A DNA stretch of 64,000 bases from Actinophytocola xinjiangensis (GTDB lineage: Bacteria; Actinomycetota; Actinomycetes; Mycobacteriales; Pseudonocardiaceae): contig NZ_MSIF01000003.1 of the NCBI RefSeq assembly GCF_001921215.1, forward strand, positions 186,001 to 250,000, read 5' to 3'. Under the pieces are notes generated by a model. It searched no databases. It saw only the letters and a program-made list of their open reading frames with translations, and had not been told where the DNA came from. Shown in pieces: positions 49,052-56,805 of the stretch. Both the position numbers and the translations under genes were made by a program. Every line of letters starts with the position of its first letter. Within the stretch, counting starts at the first letter, position 1.

Positions 49052-49614
49052 CGCGTGGCGCGGAAGCGGTAGGAACGCCCGCCCAGGCTCGTTTTCGCGT
49101 CCCGGAAACCGGCCGCCCGCAACCGTTCCGGCAGCAGGTCCGGATCGACCGGGACCATCGTGTCCCCGATGTGCAACAACCGGAACCGAAGGCTGAGCCT
49201 GCTGTCCGACCCGGCGAACGTGCCGCCCGAGCCCAACACCCGGGCGGCCTCACCGAACAACCGGTCCTGCTGCGCGGGCGAGGGAACGTGATGCAGCATC
49301 GTGTAACACACGACGACGTCGAAGGACCCGTCGTCGAACGGTAGCTGCGCCCCGTCCCCCTCCCGGACGTCGATCCGCTCGCCGAACTGTTCTCGCAACG
49401 CCCTGGCCAGGTCCGGGTCCACCTCGACAGCCGTGAGCTGAGCGCCCTGTTCCAGCAGCCACGTCGAGGTGATCCCATACCCGGGTCCGAGTTCGAGAAC
49501 GCGCCGTCCGTCGAGCGGAACGTCGCGCATCGCCCACGGCAGGACCTGCGCACGCATCCGCTGCGCCCAGGAGTCCGACCGGCAGAGCCTACGGTGCACC
49601 GCATTCATCGGCAT
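49048..49614 (-). CDS. class I SAM-dependent methyltransferase
   Basis: A 188-residue Rossmann methyltransferase with motif I VLELGPGYGITSTWLL, acidic post-I VEVDPD, motif II FDVVVCYTMLHHV and the ARVLGSGGTFAGSD strand. It is of the UbiE/Methyltransf_11 type; the substrate is unknown. It lies 25 nt downstream of the poly-aspartate lipoprotein gene on the same strand and may be co-transcribed with it. Confidence 0.85.
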   Translation of the reverse strand: MPMNAVHRRLCRSDSWAQRMRAQVLPWAMRDVPLDGRRVLELGPGYGITSTWLLEQGAQLTAVEVDPDLARALREQFGERIDVREGDGAQLPFDDGSFDVVVCYTMLHHVPSPAQQDRLFGEAARVLGSGGTFAGSDSRLSLRFRLLHIGDTMVPVDPDLLPERLRAAGFRDAKTSLGGRSYRFRATR

Positions 49615-49639
49615 ACCACTGACGCTAGCGCGACACCCG

Positions 49640-49816
49640 TCAGTCGGACACCATCATGACGATCGCCGGCGGCGCCATGCCGTCGTCGTCGTCATCGTCG
49701 TCGTCGTCATCGTCGTCCCCACAGGCCGCCAACAGCGGCAACAACGCGAACGCGGCCAGCACGGCCAGCAACCGCGGATGCCGGCGCCCAGGATCAAGCG
49801 ACATCTCGTGTCCCAT
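49640..49816 (-). CDS. 58-aa poly-aspartate lipoprotein
   Basis: A very small gene. The product has a basic N-terminus (GRRHPR), a hydrophobic signal (LLAVLAAFALLPLLAAC) with a lipobox and Cys32, then Gly and twelve consecutive Asp residues, and a short hydrophobic tail (GMAPPAIVMMVSD). Twelve acidic residues directly after a lipid anchor would make a dense anionic, cation-binding patch on the outer face of the membrane. The Asp codons are a mix of GAC and GAT, so this is not one pure trinucleotide run. ATG 49816 or ATG 49804 could be the start. No family is known to me. Confidence 0.65.
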   Translation of the reverse strand: MGHEMSLDPGRRHPRLLAVLAAFALLPLLAACGDDDDDDDDDDDDGMAPPAIVMMVSD

Positions 49817-50134
49817 CGTCGAGTAACTCGGTCCTCGCCCACAGTAGTCACATATCGGTCATAAGACCCGAACAGGTCCCGTCAGTCGAGGGCGCGACAG
49901 CACGGCGAGCGTCGAACGTTCCTTCGTTCTCATGCCCTGAAGACGCGCCGGAGCGATCGAACGTGAGATCGAAACTCGAATCTCACGTTCGCCCGCCCGC
50001 CATCGTCTTCTCAGCGTGCCCCCACCGGGCACACCACCGACGAGGAAGGACCCGAACCATGACCACCACTCCCCCACCCCACACCCGCCCCCACGTAGGC
50101 GCGGAGATTTGCGAAGTTCGGCTAGGTTGGAGTC
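49817..50134. promoter_or_regulatory. 318-bp intergenic region with a strong inverted repeat
   Basis: CGAACGTGAGA (49958-49968) and its exact complement (49981-49991) are separated by 12 bp: operator-like or a hairpin. Downstream, a good ribosome site (GAGGAAGG) precedes an ATG at about 50059 with the short peptide start MTTTPPPHTRPHV, which then runs out of frame into the acyltransferase gene. It looks like a relict of a lost gene. TAGGTT (50123-50128) is a leaderless-type -10 box 6 nt before the acyltransferase ATG. Confidence 0.5.
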
Positions 50135-50848
50135 ATGGAGTTCGTGTACCCGCCGGTGATCGCGGCCTGCAAGACCCTCTTCCGGGCGCTGGACATGCGG
50201 CTGGACCTGCGGGGCACCGAACACGTGCCGACGTCGGGCGGAGCGGTCTTCGCCTGCACGCACGTCAGCTACCTCGACTTCATCTTCTGCGGGCTCGCCG
50301 GGCTGCCGGCCGGCCGGCGCACCCGGTTCATGGCGAAGAAACAGGTCTTCGACAACCGGATCTCCGGACCGCTGATGCGTGGCATGCGACACATCCCGGT
50401 CGACCGCTCGGCCGGTCAGGGCGCCTACCAGCACGCCGTCACCGCACTGCGGTCCGGGGAACTGGTCGGTGTCTTTCCCGAGGCGACGATCAGCCAGTCG
50501 TTCACCGTGAAGTCGCTCAAGACCGGCGCCGTGCGGATGGCCACCGAGGCGAACGTCCCGATCGTCCCCGTGACCGTCTGGGGCAGCCAACGCCTGTGGA
50601 CCAAAGGCCACCCCAAGAACCTCACCCAACGGCATCTGCCGATCCTGATCCGCGTCGGCGAGTCCTTCCAACCCACCCCCGAGGACGACCTGGAAGCCCA
50701 GACCGCCGATCTGCACACCCGCCTCAGCGCCCTGCTCGACGGCGCCCAGCGCGATTACCCCGATTCCCCCAAGCCCGGCGAGGACCCGTTCTGGCTTCCC
50801 GCCCACCTCGGCGGCACCGCACCCGCACCGGAGCCGATCACCGCGTGA
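50135..50848 (+). CDS. 1-acyl-sn-glycerol-3-phosphate acyltransferase-like protein
   Basis: A 237-residue PlsC-type acyltransferase. The catalytic HX4D motif is H43-VSYL-D48 and the glycerolphosphate-binding motif is FPEAT (114-118), with KTGAVRMA further along. It would acylate lysophosphatidate or a related acceptor at the membrane face. It lacks the long N-terminal membrane segment of some relatives. The start is ATG 50135, with a leaderless-type -10 box 6 nt upstream. It is transcribed alone and ends before a hairpin shared with the convergent P450. Confidence 0.9.
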   Translation: MEFVYPPVIAACKTLFRALDMRLDLRGTEHVPTSGGAVFACTHVSYLDFIFCGLAGLPAGRRTRFMAKKQVFDNRISGPLMRGMRHIPVDRSAGQGAYQHAVTALRSGELVGVFPEATISQSFTVKSLKTGAVRMATEANVPIVPVTVWGSQRLWTKGHPKNLTQRHLPILIRVGESFQPTPEDDLEAQTADLHTRLSALLDGAQRDYPDSPKPGEDPFWLPAHLGGTAPAPEPITA

Positions 50849-50871
50849 CCCCCCTCGGGTCTGGATCTGGC

Positions 50872-50888
50872 CCGAAAGCACGTTTCGG
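50872..50888. terminator. small hairpin between convergent genes
   Basis: CCGAAA-GCACG-TTTCGG, extendable by GG/CC pairs across one bulge, in the 83-bp gap between the acyltransferase and the P450 stop codons. Confidence 0.5.
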
Positions 50889-50931
50889 CCTGACCGTGCG
50901 TTGACGCCTCGCGAGCGACGCGGCAACGCGG

Positions 50932-52215
50932 TCAGCGAGGGCGGACCACGGCCAACCCACCCCGGCCGGGGGCGTTGGCGATACCTCGCGATCGCCAACG
51001 TTCGGCGGGTTCGGAGGTGGGGACCAGTGTTCGGTCGCGCAGGATCGTGCGGAGTACCACGTTCATCTCCATCGTGGCGAAGGCGGCGCCGATGCACCTG
51101 CGGTTCCCGCCACCGAACGGGATCCACCGGTAGAGGTCGGGGCGGGCGTTGACGAAGCGGCTCGGGTCGAAGGTGTGCGGGTTGGGGAAGATCGCCTCGT
51201 CGTCATGGATGAGGCTGATTCCCACGACGATCGAATAGCCCCGGGGCACCGACCAGCGGCCTATCTCGAATCGTTCGGCCTTGACCTGACGGCCCACGAC
51301 GTCGATGGAGGGGCGGTTGCGCTGCACTTCCAGGACCGTGGCCTCGCGCAGGGTCTTGCCGCCGGCGTCCACCTCGTCGACCAGGTCGGCCAGGACCGTG
51401 GGGTGGCGGCGCAGGCGCTCGACCGCCCAGGCCAGGGTCGTCGCCGTGGTCTCGTGGCCGGCGGCGAGGAGGGTCAGCAACTGGTCGGCGATGTCGGTAC
51501 GGCTCATCTGGTCGCCGTCCTCGTAGCGGCTCTGCACCAGCATGGCCAGGACATCACCGCGTTCGTCGAGATCGGACTTCTCGGCGATGTCGATCAGTCG
51601 GTCGATGATCACGTCGTAGGCGCGGCGCATCGACCAGAAACGGCCCCAGGGCGTCCATCCGCCCACGTCGATCTTGGGGACGGGGACCACCGAGAGGTGT
51701 GAGCCCAGGCTGATCAGCTTGGGCAGCAGCACCAACAGTTGGTCGTACTCGCGGCCCTGGGCACCGAACACGGTGCGCAGAATGACGTTGAGGGTGATAC
51801 GCATCGTCGACGGCAGGACCGGGAACGGCTCGCCCGTTGGCCAGGACGCCAACTCGCGTACCGTTTCCTCCTCGACGATCCGTTCGTAGGCGGCCAGGCG
51901 TTTGCCGTTGAACGGTGGCACGAGCAGCCGGCGGCGGCGCTTGTGCTCCTCCCCGGCAAGGGCGAACAGCGACCCGGGGCCCAGCACCCGGCCGAGGTTC
52001 TGCTCCAGGTTGTCGACCTCGTCGGGGCCGGCGGTGAACAGCCGCTTGATGTCGACCGGGTCGCTGAGGACGACGGCCCGGCCGAAGACCGGGATGTTGA
52101 CGGTGAAGGTGTCGCCGTAGCGGCGGCGCATCCGGTCCATTCCGCGTCGCGGCATGGACAGTGCGTACACACCCTGAATGAACCGGGAGGCCGACGGACC
52201 GGGTGGAAGCGTCAC
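50932..52215 (-). CDS. cytochrome P450, TetR-linked
   Basis: A 427-residue P450 of the eukaryote-like class with the AAGHETT I-helix, ExxR as LEVQR, and heme loop FGGGNRRCIG with Cys374. LPPGPSASRFIQGVYAL opens the protein. Such enzymes in actinomycetes often act on lipids or terpenoids, but nothing here fixes the substrate. GTG 52215 sits 7 nt after a TACCGT -10 box; GTG 52218 is equally possible. The gene is divergent from a TetR regulator, and a GGTAC-N6-GTACC palindrome overlaps the -10, so repression by that TetR is likely. Confidence 0.92.
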   Translation of the reverse strand: MTLPPGPSASRFIQGVYALSMPRRGMDRMRRRYGDTFTVNIPVFGRAVVLSDPVDIKRLFTAGPDEVDNLEQNLGRVLGPGSLFALAGEEHKRRRRLLVPPFNGKRLAAYERIVEEETVRELASWPTGEPFPVLPSTMRITLNVILRTVFGAQGREYDQLLVLLPKLISLGSHLSVVPVPKIDVGGWTPWGRFWSMRRAYDVIIDRLIDIAEKSDLDERGDVLAMLVQSRYEDGDQMSRTDIADQLLTLLAAGHETTATTLAWAVERLRRHPTVLADLVDEVDAGGKTLREATVLEVQRNRPSIDVVGRQVKAERFEIGRWSVPRGYSIVVGISLIHDDEAIFPNPHTFDPSRFVNARPDLYRWIPFGGGNRRCIGAAFATMEMNVVLRTILRDRTLVPTSEPAERWRSRGIANAPGRGGLAVVRPR

Positions 52216-52224
52216 CACGCGAAC

Positions 52225-52240
52225 GGTACGCCGACGTACC
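52225..52240. promoter_or_regulatory. TetR operator candidate GGTAC-N6-GTACC
   Basis: A 16-bp palindrome, GGTACGCCGACGTACC, in the P450/TetR divergent gap. It overlaps the P450 -10 box (TACCGT, minus strand 52228-52223). The TetR gene has its own leaderless-type -10 box, TAGCGT (52256-52261), 6 nt before GTG 52268. The same GRTAC-N6-GTAYC design recurs beside the other TetR at 58420-58469. Confidence 0.65.
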
Positions 52241-52267
52241 ACCGGTGACAACAGCTAGCGTTGGGTA

Positions 52268-52885
52268 GTGCACCCAGTCTCGACCACTACCCCCGACGAC
52301 GGGGGCGGTTTCCGCCAACGGCTGCTCGACGGGCTCGCCGCGTCGATCGCCGAGCACGGCTACCGCAACACCACGGTCGCCGGGATCGTGCGGCATGCCC
52401 GCACCTCGCGGCGGACCTTCTACGAGCATTTCGCCGACAAGGAGGCGGCGTTCGTCGCGCTGATCACCGAGACCAACGCGGAGCTCATCCGGTGGATCTC
52501 GGCCGCCGTCGACCCGCACGCCCCGTGGGAGCATCAGGTGCGTCAGGCGATCGAGACCTGGATCGAGCGCGCTGAGGCAGCCCCGGCGATCACCCTGAGC
52601 TGGATCCGGGACGTCCCGGCGCTCGGCGAGGCGTCCCGGGCTCTGCAACGGGACGTGCTGGAAGCGTTCGTCACGATGGTGCAGACCCTGTGCGACACCG
52701 AGGAATGGCGCGCGCTCGGCGTCGTGCCGGTGCCGCGCCCGCTGGTGATCATGCTGCTCGGCGGTCTGCGTGAGCTGATCGCGACCGTTGTCGAGGACGG
52801 CGGCCGGGCCAGCGACATGACCGAACTCGCGGTCCGCGCGTCGATCGCGTTGCTGGGCCTGCACCTGGCCGTGGCGACGCGCTAG
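52268..52885 (+). CDS. TetR-family regulator
   Basis: A 205-residue TetR protein. The N-terminal HTH (about 15-62) is RLLDGLAASIAEHGYRNTTVAGIVRHARTSRRTFYEHFADKEAAFVAL in pattern: the TT-V-xxI-VxxA-xTSRxTFYxHFxDKE signature is complete. The C-terminal ligand domain is helical and unlike a named subfamily. Divergent placement and the palindrome between the genes make it the probable repressor of the P450. GTG 52268 is the start. Confidence 0.92.
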   Translation: MHPVSTTTPDDGGGFRQRLLDGLAASIAEHGYRNTTVAGIVRHARTSRRTFYEHFADKEAAFVALITETNAELIRWISAAVDPHAPWEHQVRQAIETWIERAEAAPAITLSWIRDVPALGEASRALQRDVLEAFVTMVQTLCDTEEWRALGVVPVPRPLVIMLLGGLRELIATVVEDGGRASDMTELAVRASIALLGLHLAVATR

Positions 52886-52975
52886 CGCCCTGAGCGCGCA
52901 CCGCTGGGTCCGCCGCTTCCGTCACGAGGGCACGGCCGGTTTGGCTGGTCACCAACATGAACGGCCAAATACAGC

Positions 52976-52981
52976 TAGGGT
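52976..52981 (+). promoter_or_regulatory. -10 box of the penicillin-binding protein gene
   Basis: TAGGGT, 42 nt before GTG 53024, would give a short leader. It is the only -10-like element in the 138-bp gap after the TetR gene. Confidence 0.35.
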
Positions 52982-53023
52982 CGGACCCAGGACCGGGTCG
53001 GGGGATGACGTCCTGGGGGTTGT

Positions 53024-54619
53024 GTGCGCACCGGTCAGAAGCGACTGGTGGTGGCCGTGGGTTTCGTGCTGGTCGCGGCCATCACCACCGTCGGCGTGTT
53101 CCAGTTGCTGCCGAACGGGACCGACACGTCCGGGCCGGCGCCGACGACCACGGCGGAGCCGGCGCTCACGCCGTCCGGTCTGGCCGACCAGTTCCTCGAC
53201 CGGTTCACCGCCGGCGACCCGCAGGCCGCCGGCGCCCTGACCGACGATCCCGCCGCCGCCACCACCGTCCTGTCCGACCTGTGGCGCACGCTGCTGCCGA
53301 AGTCGGTCACCGCCACCCGCGACGGCCTGGTCGAGGCACCGGCCGGGGCGAGCACCGTGGACCAGCCGTTCACCATCACCTGGGACTTCGGGCAGGAACG
53401 GACCTGGACCTATCCGAGCGTCCTGCGCGTGGTCCGGGACGAACGCGGCTGGCTGGTGGCCTGGCGTTCGGAACTGGTGCACCCCAAGCTGACCGCCGGC
53501 CGGGGCCTGGCCTTCCGTGACCTGACCGGCAAGCCCGCGGTGCTCGGCAGCGACGACGCGCCGCTGCTCACCTGGTCGCCGACCGGACCGGTCGCCGAGT
53601 GCCCGGCATCCCTGCTGACCCCCGCGCTGGGTCGGGTGGCCGCCGGCCGAGCCGGCACACCCGGTTGGTTCATCGCCCTCACCGACGGAGCCGGCCAGGA
53701 CGTCAGCGCACTGCACGGCAGCGGAACCGCCCCGCTCAGGACCAGTCTCAGCGGCGCCGTCCAACGGGCCGCCCAGTCCGCTGTAGACAGTGACCGGTAC
53801 GCGGCCGCGGTGGTGGCACTGCGCCCGTCGACCGGTGAGCTGCTGGCAGTGGCGCAGAACGCGTCAGCCGGCGACCAGCCGATAGCGCTGAGCGGCCTCT
53901 ACCCACCCGGTTCGACGTTCAAGGTAGCGACCGCCGCGGCGATGATCAGCGCCGGCCGGGCCGATGTCGGCACCGTGCTCCCCTGCCCCGGTTCGGTGAC
54001 CGTAGGCGAGCGAACCATCGACAACGCCAACTTCGCCCTGGGCGACGTGCCCCTGCGAACGGCCTTCGCCAGATCCTGCAACACCACTTTCGCCCTGGGC
54101 GCGGCAGATCTGTCGCCCGACGCCCTCCCCGCGGCCGCCACCCAACTCGGCCTGGGCGCCGACTTCGAGATCCCCGGCATCGTCACCGAACTGGGCACCG
54201 TGCGCCCGGCGGCGAACACCGCCGAACAGGTGGAGAACAGCATCGGCCAGGGCACGGTGAGAGCGAGCCCTCTCGGCCTGGCCCTCATGGCCGCAACCGT
54301 CGCCCACGGCGCCCCGGTAACCCCCACCCTGTGGGCCGCCCTGGACACGAAGACCGTAACGGCCTACACCGCCCCACCACCCGAGGTACTGACCTCCCTA
54401 CGAACCCTGATGCGCGCCGTCGTCACCGACGGTCTGGGCGCCCCACTGGCCAGATTCGGTGAGGTGCACGGCAAAACCGGCACCGCCGAAGTGTCCGGCG
54501 GCGCACACGGCTGGTTCATCGGCTACCGGGACGACCTCGCCTTCGCGACACTGGTGATCGACGCCTCAACCTCATCAGCGGCAGTCGACCTCACCGCCAG
54601 ATTCCTCGGCGCCCTGTAA
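53024..54619 (+). CDS. penicillin-binding protein (transpeptidase, MecA_N-type)
   Basis: A 531-residue class B-like penicillin-binding protein. An N-terminal membrane anchor (LVVAVGFVLVAAITTVGVFQLL) is followed by an NTF2-like MecA_N-type domain (ALTPSGLADQFLDRFTAGDPQAAG...). The transpeptidase domain carries SxxK at Ser297-TF-Lys300 (PPGSTFK), SxN at Ser351-C-Asn353, and KTG at 484-486 (HGKTGTAE). All catalytic motifs are intact, so it should cross-link peptidoglycan and bind beta-lactams. The dimerisation domain is reduced compared with PBP2-class enzymes. Its last ~400 nt are noticeably less biased in codon use (more A/T-ending codons) than its start. Confidence 0.92.
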   Translation: MRTGQKRLVVAVGFVLVAAITTVGVFQLLPNGTDTSGPAPTTTAEPALTPSGLADQFLDRFTAGDPQAAGALTDDPAAATTVLSDLWRTLLPKSVTATRDGLVEAPAGASTVDQPFTITWDFGQERTWTYPSVLRVVRDERGWLVAWRSELVHPKLTAGRGLAFRDLTGKPAVLGSDDAPLLTWSPTGPVAECPASLLTPALGRVAAGRAGTPGWFIALTDGAGQDVSALHGSGTAPLRTSLSGAVQRAAQSAVDSDRYAAAVVALRPSTGELLAVAQNASAGDQPIALSGLYPPGSTFKVATAAAMISAGRADVGTVLPCPGSVTVGERTIDNANFALGDVPLRTAFARSCNTTFALGAADLSPDALPAAATQLGLGADFEIPGIVTELGTVRPAANTAEQVENSIGQGTVRASPLGLALMAATVAHGAPVTPTLWAALDTKTVTAYTAPPPEVLTSLRTLMRAVVTDGLGAPLARFGEVHGKTGTAEVSGGAHGWFIGYRDDLAFATLVIDASTSSAAVDLTARFLGAL

Positions 54620-54656
54620 AAACTTCTCCGCACGTCGACTGGCCGAGCACGTTGGG

Positions 54657-54679
54657 GTGCCGCACCGTCGGCGCGGCAC
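54657..54679. terminator. hairpin after the penicillin-binding protein gene
   Basis: GTGCCGC, a 9-nt loop, GCGGCAC: a 7-bp GC-rich stem 38 nt past the stop codon. Confidence 0.45.
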
Positions 54680-54750
54680 GCTCTGTCGAAACGTTGCGAC
54701 CGCGACGGCTCGTCCATGAGGCGCGCTGGTGACGTTGGCACACTGATCAC

Positions 54751-56260
54751 ATGACAGGTTTGACCGCTGAACTCGTGGTCGAAGGGTGCGTCCCGCAGAC
54801 CCCTGCCCTCGCTCCGAACGGGCGTCTGCTCTGCTACGTCCTCGCTCCCACCAGCCGAATCGGCGACCACCTCGACACCGCACTCTGGCTGGCCGACATC
54901 GAAGGCGACGGTGTGTGGAGTCGGGTGACCACCGACACCGCGACGGAGTCCCGACCCCGCTGGTCGGCGGACTCGCGCTCGTTGTACTTCCTGTCCGACC
55001 GCGCCGAACGGGGCACTCCGCAGCTGCATCGCCTCGTTCCCGCCGACGGTGTGGTGATCGCGGTGACCAGTTGGCGCGCCGGCATCATCGACCATCTGCC
55101 GCTCGCCGATCCCGACCTGGTCGCTCTGCTCGCCGAGGACGAGCCCACCGAGCAGGACATGCGCCGCGCCCAGCACCGCGACGACGCCATTGTCGTCGGT
55201 GAGCACGAACCGCACGCCCGGTTGCGCCTGCTCGACCTGCGTACCGGTCAGGTCACCACGCCGAGCGTGTTCGGTGACCGGCACGTCGTGGAACTGCGGC
55301 AACGACCCGACGGTGGCCCTCGACTCCCTCATCAGCACTCCCGCGGGCACGATGATCGCGGCCCTGACCGGTACCCGCTACGAACCCACGAACGTTCACC
55401 TCGGGCCACCGACCGGGCCGCTGCGGAAGGTCACGAACATCCGCCCCGAACTGGACGGCATCGCCTTCGGCACCCAACGACCACTGGCTTACCGCGCCGC
55501 CGACGGACTCGCGCTGGACGGTCTGCTCGTCCTGCCCGTCGGAAGATCCGCTTCGGACGGCCCGTTCCCACTGGTCACACTTGTCCACGGCGGCCCATAC
55601 GACCGGTACGCCGATCATCTTCAGCTGTTCTGGTTCCCCAGCGCGCAGTGGCTGGCCACCGTTGGCTACGCGGTGTTCCTTCCCAACCCGCGAGGCGGCC
55701 AAGGCCACGGTCACGAGTTCGCTGCCAGCGTCGCGGGCAGGGTCGGCCGGGAGGAGTGGACCGACGTCCTGACCGGGATCGACCTGCTCATCGCCGAGGG
55801 CATCGCAGATCCCGATCGGCTGGGCATTGCCGGTGGGAGCCACGGCGGGTTCATGGCCGCCTGGGCCATCGGGCAGACCGACCGGTTTCGCGCCGCGCTG
55901 GTCAGCGCCGGTGTCACCGACTGGGGAATGCTCGCCGCGACCGGGGAGAACGGCCAGTTCGAGGCCGCGCTCGGTGGCAGCACCGGTTGGGACGGAATCG
56001 GTCCACACCCACATGACGCGCTCAGCCCGGTCTCCTTCGCCGGCCGCGTCCGCACCCCGGTGCTCATCCTGCACGGTGCGGAGGACACCAACGTCCCCGT
56101 CGGCCAGGCCGTGTACTTCCACCGGGCGTTGCGCCACTTCGACGCCGAGCACGAGTTCGTGATCTATCCGAGGGAGGGCCACTTGATCCGGGAACGCAAC
56201 CACCAACTCGACATGCTGCGCCGCACCCGTGCCTGGTTCGACCGCTGGCTCCGACCCTGA
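54751..56260 (+). pseudogene. S9 prolyl oligopeptidase-family peptidase, frameshifted and deleted
   Basis: Two frames together encode an S9 peptidase. From ATG 54751 the propeller start reads well (PALAPNGRLLCYVL, ESRPRWSADSRSLYFLSDR) as far as DRHVVELRQRPDGG near 55315. Beyond that, sense resumes in the +1 frame with LDSLISTPAGTMIAALTGTRYEPTNVH and continues to 56260 as the alpha/beta-hydrolase domain, with nucleophile GGSHGGFMAAW, Asp in LHGAEDTNVP and His in REGHLI. The total is about 500 codons against 600-700 usual, so part of the propeller is missing at the junction as well as the frame being shifted. The catalytic triad survives, but a full-length product cannot be made. Confidence 0.8.
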
Positions 56261-56360
56261 CCGGGGAATTCCCAGGCTGACGACGACAAAGGATCGGAGG
56301 CCAGGGAGCCACTGCTGGGACTCGTGCTTCACACCGCCGACACGTTCGTCACCCGCGACG

Positions 56361-56580
56361 GCGGAGGCATTGCTCCGGCGTCAGGACGCGGCCGGGTTTG
56401 CTGTGGTCGCCGCTGCTCTCGCCGCCGCCGACCCCCACCACGCTGATGGGATCCATACTGCTGCGCTCGACGTATTCGGGATGATCGCCAGCGACCGGGA
56501 CGCCGCCGTGCGGGAGTGCGAGGTATTGGGACGGGATGCTGATGAGCGGGCGCGCCACGACGCGGGCCCATTGACCGCCA
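56361..56580 (+). pseudogene. helical-repeat protein fragment
   Basis: An open stretch reading AEALLRRQDAAGFAVVAAAL, then DPHHADGIHTAALDVF and DRDAAVRECEVLGRDADERA. The protein-like, helix-rich sequence has no start codon or ribosome site at its left end and loses sense at its right end. I take it as the middle of a lost gene, possibly HEAT-like; the family is not identified. Confidence 0.5.
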
Positions 56581-56623
56581 TGCTGTTCGTTGTGCTTCCC
56601 CTCAAACCGGGCGCTGGTGGGCA

Positions 56624-56755
56624 TTCTGGATCTCGACCGGGGTGCGTGCCTCCGGGTTGCTGGGCGTACGGCAGTGCGACATCGACCCGGGACGACAGCT
56701 GATCACCGTGGTGCGCAAGGAATCCCGGGCAGTCCAGCAGGTTCCGACGTCGGGG
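56624..56755 (+). pseudogene. tyrosine recombinase (phage integrase) fragment
   Basis: In one frame the sequence reads FWISTGVRASGLLGVRQCDI, then DPGRQLITVVRKESRAVQQVPTS. This matches the start of the catalytic core of tyrosine recombinases: T-G-x-R-x-S-E-L-L, where the conserved Arg is kept but the usual Glu after Ser is Gly, followed by the K-bearing beta-hairpin (VVRKxSR). The H-x-x-R and Tyr parts are absent. About 44 codons remain. Confidence 0.65.
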
Positions 56756-56793
56756 CGGGGTGTCTCCGGCACTGGCGCGCTCCCACGCCTCGA

Positions 56794-56799
56794 TACATT
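56794..56799 (+). promoter_or_regulatory. leaderless-type -10 box
   Basis: TACATT placed 6 nt before GTG 56806, with no Shine-Dalgarno, implying leaderless transcription of the SUKH-4-like gene. Confidence 0.45.
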
Positions 56800-56805
56800 T
56801 GCCCG

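Larger units (their letters stand above)
56261..56805. other. 545-bp decayed region with gene fragments
   Basis: No intact gene. It holds an alanine-rich helical fragment (56361-56580) and a tyrosine-recombinase fragment (56624-56755) in different frames, between an S9 peptidase pseudogene and a SUKH-4-like gene. Base composition is slightly lower in GC than the surroundings. It looks like the scar of an integrated element. Confidence 0.6.

Noticed and set aside
52941-53240. A 99-codon plus-strand frame at the start of the penicillin-binding protein gene
   Set aside because: Out of frame with a protein that has all transpeptidase motifs; Trp/Arg/Pro-rich and without homology that I can see.
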